A stretch of DNA of 7,998 nt from Bacillota bacterium (GTDB lineage Bacteria > Bacillota > Limnochordia > Darwinibacteriales > Darwinibacteriaceae): assembly GCA_012518325.1 (NCBI GenBank), contig JAAYSR010000183.1:1-7998 (forward strand), given 5' to 3'. The position numbers were made by a program, and so were the translations under genes. Below the pieces are notes generated by a model. The model ran no database searches. It saw only the letters and a list, made by a program, of their open reading frames with translations, and was not told the origin of the DNA. Below, piece after piece: positions 4,284 to 7,998 of this stretch. The number at the start of each line of letters is the position of its first letter. The first letter of the stretch is position 1.

Positions 4284-6427
4284 GAATACAGTTCTTAGGT
4301 GCTGCGGAAACAACCAGCGGCGCCTGCTATTTAATCCAGTCCGGAGAGAACAGGCTGCTGGTGGACTGCGGCATGTTCCACGGCCCGGAAGAGCTCAAAC
4401 AGCGCAACTACGGAGACTTTCCCTTTAACCCGGCTGAGATTGATGCGGTGGTACTCACCCATGCTCACATTGATCACAGCGGGCTCTTGCCCAAGCTGGT
4501 CAAGCACGGCTTTACAGGTCCGATCTACGCTACGACGGTTACCTGCGACCTGTGTTCTATTATGCTGGCCGACTCCGGCTATATTCAGGAGTCTGAGGTG
4601 GAACGTAAGAACCGCAAGCGCAGCCGCCGGGGACAGGAGCTCCTGACCCCCATCTATACAGTAGATGATGCCTATGAAGCGATGAAACAGTTTAGGCGCA
4701 TGGTCTACGATGAAGAGGTGCCTATTCTGCCTTCGCTGCGCGTCCGTTTTCGCGACTCCGGTCATATTCTCGGAGCGGCCATCGTGGAGCTTTGGGTGAC
4801 TGAAGGGGATCAAACGACCAAACTGGTGTTCTCAGGGGATCTGGGCAATCTGGACCAGCCCATCGTTCAGGATCCGACCTTTATCACCGAAGCGGATCTT
4901 TTGATTATCGAATCCACCTACGGCACCAGAGCCCATGAAAACCGGGAAGACCGCCTGGAACGCCTGGCGGAGGTGGTGAACTCCACCGTCAAGCGGGGAG
5001 GGAACCTGCTCATTCCCGCCTTCGCCCTGGGCAGAACCCAGGACCTTCTTTACAGCCTGCGGGTTTTGCAGGATGAAGGAAAAATCCCGGTGCAAAACAT
5101 CTATATTGACAGTCCCCTGGCCACAAAAGCGACGGAAGTATTTCAAAGGCATGCCCGGATCTTTGACTACGAGACCCGGGCGATGCTGGAGGACGGCCGC
5201 TCGCCCTTTGAAGCGCCCCATGTGCATTACACCGAGACTGTGCAGGAGTCTATGCGCCTCAACTCGGTTTCCGGAGGGCTGGTGATTATCTCCGCGAGCG
5301 GCATGGCAGACGCCGGGAGGATTAAGCATCACCTGAAGCACAATCTCTGGCGTCCCCAGGCTACAGTGCTGTTAGTGGGCTACCAGGCGGAGGGCACCCT
5401 AGGCCGCAGGCTCCAGGACGGGGCTAAGGAAGTGCGCATCCACGGCGAGACGGTTAAGGTGGCTGCCCAGATTGAGACAATCACAGGCTTTTCCGCCCAC
5501 GCCGACCAGGGAGCCCTCCTCAACTGGCTGAGGCGGTTTCGCTATATCGGCAAGGTCTTTGTCACCCACGGGGAAAAAGAAAGCTGCCACGGCTTCGCCG
5601 AGGTGATTCGACACGAGCTCAAGGTGCCGGTTGTGGTGCCGAAGCTCGATGAAAGTTTTGACTTTGAGGGAGCCAACGTGGTCAGTACCTGGGACAGCCG
5701 GTACCGCGGCCTGAATGTGAGCGAGAAGTTTGCCGGAGTGGTGCAGGCGGCTAAAGGGGCTGAAGTCGAGTTCCGGGGCGCCTTTGGTCTGGCCCAGCGC
5801 CGCTATAAGCTGGAAAACCGCTTCTTCACCCTCTTCAACCTGGGTTCAGCCAGGCACTTCTTTGCCCAGCTGGCCCTGGCCCGCCTGCTGGAACAGGGCA
5901 GGCTCGCCAAACAGGTTCTCGGCCCCTGGAGTGGGGAGCCGGTTTGGGAAGAAAAACTGGCGGAACTTGTCCCGGGCCGCAGGCCTTGGGATGTAGTGGC
6001 TGAGGAAGTGCTAAGACCTGCGGGTTTGAGCCAGACAGCCTATTATTACCTAGATCAGCTGCCCGCCGCCGCGGCAGCAGGTTATACCACAACTAACGGC
6101 GGGGAGCTCGTGGAGAATATTTACGCCATCCTCAGGGAAGGTCTGAAGCCCCAGCTCTTCTCCACCGCCCATGATCTGAGGAGACTTTGGCACGCCCTGG
6201 CAGAGGGCGGCATCATCAGTCCCGAGACGGCAAGGGCACTCCTTGAGCCTTACCGGGTACAGGGAAAACCGGACTTTTATCAAATCGAAGGCACAGCCCC
6301 CGGGGCCCAGGTCTTTTTGGCAGGTTCCCTGGAGGAGGCCCGCTCTGTTATTGTCCTCAGCAATGGCGAAGAAGGGGTGCGGGCTGTGTTTGAACAGCTG
6401 ATTACTCTGAGCGGTGCAGGCAGGTGA
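4280..6427 (+). CDS. Beta-CASP metallo-beta-lactamase-fold ribonuclease fused to a degenerate serine-beta-lactamase-like domain
   Basis: A 715-residue protein, where plain bacterial beta-CASP RNases of this CPSF73-like type have about 430-540. Residues 1 to about 463 hold the full set: LLVDCG (Asp29), THAHIDHSG (zinc ligands from His61), DSGHILGAA, FSGDLG, IESTYG (motif A), IPAFALGRTQ, the ISASGMA region, GFSAHAD (motif B His) and VTHGEKES (motif C His). RNA endo/exonuclease activity is expected. From about residue 478 the sequence follows the serine beta-lactamase/PBP4* family: FAGVVQAAKG, GAFGLAQRR, LGSARHFFAQ, LLEQGRL, LRPAGLSQTAYY, FSTAHDLRRLWHAL, ISPETARALLEPY and VIVLSNGEE. Its SxxK motif reads SARH (Ser523, His526), and no YxN or HxG motif is found, so it is probably inactive. 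The GTG start has GAGGGGG 7 bases upstream and overlaps the galM stop. The RNase call is firm; the C-terminal identity is good but needs a profile search. Confidence 0.87.
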   Translation: MRIQFLGAAETTSGACYLIQSGENRLLVDCGMFHGPEELKQRNYGDFPFNPAEIDAVVLTHAHIDHSGLLPKLVKHGFTGPIYATTVTCDLCSIMLADSGYIQESEVERKNRKRSRRGQELLTPIYTVDDAYEAMKQFRRMVYDEEVPILPSLRVRFRDSGHILGAAIVELWVTEGDQTTKLVFSGDLGNLDQPIVQDPTFITEADLLIIESTYGTRAHENREDRLERLAEVVNSTVKRGGNLLIPAFALGRTQDLLYSLRVLQDEGKIPVQNIYIDSPLATKATEVFQRHARIFDYETRAMLEDGRSPFEAPHVHYTETVQESMRLNSVSGGLVIISASGMADAGRIKHHLKHNLWRPQATVLLVGYQAEGTLGRRLQDGAKEVRIHGETVKVAAQIETITGFSAHADQGALLNWLRRFRYIGKVFVTHGEKESCHGFAEVIRHELKVPVVVPKLDESFDFEGANVVSTWDSRYRGLNVSEKFAGVVQAAKGAEVEFRGAFGLAQRRYKLENRFFTLFNLGSARHFFAQLALARLLEQGRLAKQVLGPWSGEPVWEEKLAELVPGRRPWDVVAEEVLRPAGLSQTAYYYLDQLPAAAAAGYTTTNGGELVENIYAILREGLKPQLFSTAHDLRRLWHALAEGGIISPETARALLEPYRVQGKPDFYQIEGTAPGAQVFLAGSLEEARSVIVLSNGEEGVRAVFEQLITLSGAGR
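5711..6424 (+). other. C-terminal serine-beta-lactamase-like domain of the beta-CASP protein
   Basis: This encodes about residues 478-715 of the fused protein. The order of conserved blocks follows the class C beta-lactamase/PBP-related family. The part between the SxxK position and the LRPAGL block is only about 75 residues, so the segment that normally carries the THTSGL and YxN motifs is largely missing. Near the C-terminus, EGTAPG stands where HxGG-xPG is expected. A binding or scaffolding role is more likely than hydrolysis (inference). Base composition and codon use look like the rest of the gene, and no frameshift is seen at the junction. Confidence 0.65.
6422..6427 (+). promoter_or_regulatory. 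Ribosome binding site overlapping the RNase stop; makes the ung start ambiguous
   Basis: AGGTGA matches the 16S 3' end well but abuts GTG at 6428 directly, leaving no spacer. It is 6 bases from an in-frame TTG at 6434, so initiation at the TTG fits this site better. The GTG start would have to use the weaker GGTGCAGG further upstream. Confidence 0.45.
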
Positions 6428-7108
6428 GTGAAGTTGGCAGTTGAGCTTGGCAACGACTGGGACAAGCTTTTAGGCCCGGAGTTTGAAAAAGACTATTACT
6501 TAAACTTACGTCGCTTTCTGATTCACGAATATCGCAGTGCCACTGTCTATCCCGATATGTACAGCATTTTTGAGGCGCTGAAGCGCACTTCCTTTGCCGC
6601 GACCCGTGTGGTGCTGCTGGGCCAGGATCCCTACCACGGGAGGGGACAGGCCCACGGCCTGGCCTTTTCGGTGCCCAGGGGAGTGCCCCAGCCGCCCTCC
6701 CTGCAAAACATTTTCAAGGAGCTCAGCCGCGATTTGGGGCTTCCCATACCTAGCCACGGCTGCCTGGAGTCCTGGGCGGACCAGGGGGTGCTGCTTCTGA
6801 ACACCACCCTGACGGTGCGGGAAGGGCAGGCAGGCTCCCACCGGGGACGGGGCTGGGAAATCTTTACTGATCGGGTGTTAGAGCACTTGAATGAAAAGGA
6901 GACGCCCCTTGTCTTTCTGCTCTGGGGCAGGCATGCCCAGAGCAAGGAGGCATTAATCACCAACCGGCGGCACTTGGTGCTGAAAACGGTGCATCCCAGC
7001 CCCTTGTCGGCACACAGGGGCTTCTTTGGCTGCGCCCATTTTTCCAAGACTAACAGTTTCTTGCTGAAGTCGGGTCAGGAGCCCGTTGATTGGCAGGTAG
7101 GCCCATGA
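6428..7108 (+). CDS. ung: Uracil-DNA glycosylase, family 1
   Basis: This enzyme removes uracil from DNA (from cytosine deamination or dUMP misincorporation) and starts base-excision repair. It has 226 residues, typical for Ung. Motifs: VVLLGQDPYHG with catalytic Asp67 in the water-activating loop, GLAFSVP and PPSLQNIFKEL (proline-rich loop and helix), LLLNTTLTV with the uracil-recognising Asn, the LLWGRHAQ strand, and the minor-groove loop HPSPLSAHRGFFGC with catalytic His189, followed by HFSKTN. The proposed GTG start directly abuts the stop of the RNase gene; a TTG at 6434 with better ribosome-site spacing would shorten the protein by two residues. Its last codons overlap the start of the following lipoprotein gene (ATGA, 7105-7108). 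All catalytic elements are present, so it should be active. Confidence 0.95.
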   Translation: MKLAVELGNDWDKLLGPEFEKDYYLNLRRFLIHEYRSATVYPDMYSIFEALKRTSFAATRVVLLGQDPYHGRGQAHGLAFSVPRGVPQPPSLQNIFKELSRDLGLPIPSHGCLESWADQGVLLLNTTLTVREGQAGSHRGRGWEIFTDRVLEHLNEKETPLVFLLWGRHAQSKEALITNRRHLVLKTVHPSPLSAHRGFFGCAHFSKTNSFLLKSGQEPVDWQVGP

Positions 7109-7998
7109 GAAGAAAACTGGTGTACTTACTCTTGCTGCTAATAAGTCTCGCCGGCTGCACCTGGACCCGGACTGATCCGGGCCTGACCTGTGTGGAACTC
7201 CTAGGGGATTTGGATCACAGCCAGGAGCTCTGGATCACAGGCGAAGGCGGTACATACCTAGTGGATTCGGTGCAAAGCACGTTATGTGCCCTGGATTTGG
7301 CACCGGGGAACTGGCAGCTGCAGGCTGCGGCACGGGATCAAAACGGCAGGGTGACTGCGGTCAGCGCCAGCGCCAAGTCCCGGGGCGGCCGGCAGGCGAT
7401 GTCCCTTGTGCTGGACAAAACAGAAGTTCAGACCACCGAAGCAAGGGCAGAGAATGTGGTACATGCCTGGCCCCTGGGCGGCGGTGTGGAGCTGAGCTGG
7501 ACTGCAGAACTTCCCCCTGAGGAAGCCCAGGGCAGCTGGGAAATTTTCCGGCGTCCCCAGGACGGAGGGCTTTGGGAGAAAATTGGAGAAACTGGGACAG
7601 CGGAGACAAGCTTTTTCCAGGCAGGCACGGGGGCTTACGGATATGTGTATGCTCTGCGCTATCGGCCAAAGGGAGCCCAGATTCTGCCTGGACCTTTGCA
7701 GGCAAGCGCCGGGACCGCAACCGGAGTATTGGAGATCTCCTGGGACTTTCGGCACACATTTCCTGCCGCAGGCATGCACTCCCTGGCCGCTCCCCTAGGC
7801 TTGGCAGGTGAACGGGACCAGGAAGAAACCTATTATGATCTCATCGCTCATTTTCATTCCCAGGAGGCCTTTCAGGAGAGGGAGGCGATTTTAGCCGGCC
7901 TTGGCCTAAAGCTCAAGCGGGAACTGCCCCTGCTGTTGGCCGCGGTGGTGGAACCCGGGCCTGAAAGCCCCCTGGCCCTGGAGGAATGGAGCAGCTAC
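7105..7998 (+). CDS. Secreted lipoprotein with Ig/FN3-like modules and a possible subtilase-type propeptide (3' end outside window)
   Basis: An open frame of 298 codons runs off the window with no stop. It starts with ATG overlapping the ung stop, with AGGTAGG shortly upstream. The N-terminus MRRK is followed by a Leu-rich core and a lipobox LAGC with Cys18, so it is a lipoprotein exported by Sec and anchored outside the membrane. About residues 25-115 look like an Ig-type beta-sandwich (APGNWQLQAAARDQNGRV pattern). About residues 125-195 look like an FN3-type module (VELSWTAELPPEE, WEIFRRP, YVYALRYRP). From about residue 243, YYDLIAHFHSQEAF, ILAGLGLKLKRELP and LLAAVVEPG resemble the propeptide before S8 subtilisin-like proteases. 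That last point is tentative, because the catalytic domain would lie outside the window. If it is not a protease, the call falls back to an unknown multidomain lipoprotein. Confidence 0.7.
   Translation, partial: MRRKLVYLLLLLISLAGCTWTRTDPGLTCVELLGDLDHSQELWITGEGGTYLVDSVQSTLCALDLAPGNWQLQAAARDQNGRVTAVSASAKSRGGRQAMSLVLDKTEVQTTEARAENVVHAWPLGGGVELSWTAELPPEEAQGSWEIFRRPQDGGLWEKIGETGTAETSFFQAGTGAYGYVYALRYRPKGAQILPGPLQASAGTATGVLEISWDFRHTFPAAGMHSLAAPLGLAGERDQEETYYDLIAHFHSQEAFQEREAILAGLGLKLKRELPLLLAAVVEPGPESPLALEEWSSY

Noticed and set aside
4331..5341. Two antisense open frames (4331-4813 and 4832-5341) opposite the beta-CASP domain
   Set aside because: They are shadows of a well-supported conserved gene, with no ribosome sites or recognisable motifs.
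7211..7240. Direct repeat TGGATCACAG at 7211-7220 and 7231-7240
   Set aside because: It is only ten bases, read in different frames of the lipoprotein gene, with no other repeat structure around it; probably chance.
7282..7811. Several short open frames in both strands across the lipoprotein region
   Set aside because: The frame from 7105 has a start, signal peptide and lipobox and stays open to the window end; the others overlap it and show no motifs.

Overview
The window is 8 kb of moderately GC-rich, very gene-dense bacterial chromosome. GTG starts, strong AGGAGG-type ribosome sites, 4-base stop/start overlaps and a Gram-positive-style lipoprotein signal make a member of the Bacillota (clostridial or a related anaerobic lineage) the best guess. 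This is inference: there is no rRNA or phylogenetic marker to settle it. No tRNA, CRISPR array, insertion sequence or phage gene is visible, and no gene-free stretch exceeds about 150 bases. Layout: (1) 1-1215 is the 3' part of a gene whose product carries tandem copies of the NADP(H)-binding domain III of proton-translocating transhydrogenase (PntB). Two copies are complete and the tail of a third is cut by the window edge. An imperfect intrinsic terminator follows. (2) 1301-2556 is a translationally coupled pair for early aromatic biosynthesis: a DAHP synthase without an N-terminal regulatory domain, then a type II 3-dehydroquinate dehydratase. (3) 2559-3092 on the minus strand is a GmhB/HisB-N-type HAD phosphatase, convergent with the aro pair. 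A strong plus-strand terminator for the aro operon lies inside its 3' coding end. (4) 3093-3236 is a short divergent intergenic region with a small dyad. (5) 3237-7998 is a tightly packed plus-strand operon: aldose 1-epimerase, a beta-CASP metallo-beta-lactamase-fold ribonuclease with an unusual C-terminal extension, uracil-DNA glycosylase, and the start of a lipoprotein that runs off the window. All junctions overlap or abut, so the genes are probably co-transcribed and coupled, though their functions (sugar metabolism, RNA processing, base-excision repair, cell surface) do not form one obvious pathway. Two items stand out. The first is the string of domain III copies joined by Ala/Glu-rich linkers, in which both complete copies lack the Lys-Arg-Ser motif that normally holds the 2'-phosphate of NADP. 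The second is a single polypeptide joining a metallo-beta-lactamase-fold RNase to a shortened, apparently inactivated serine-beta-lactamase-like domain. The dehydroquinase also lacks three histidines that are normally conserved, while keeping its core catalytic residues.
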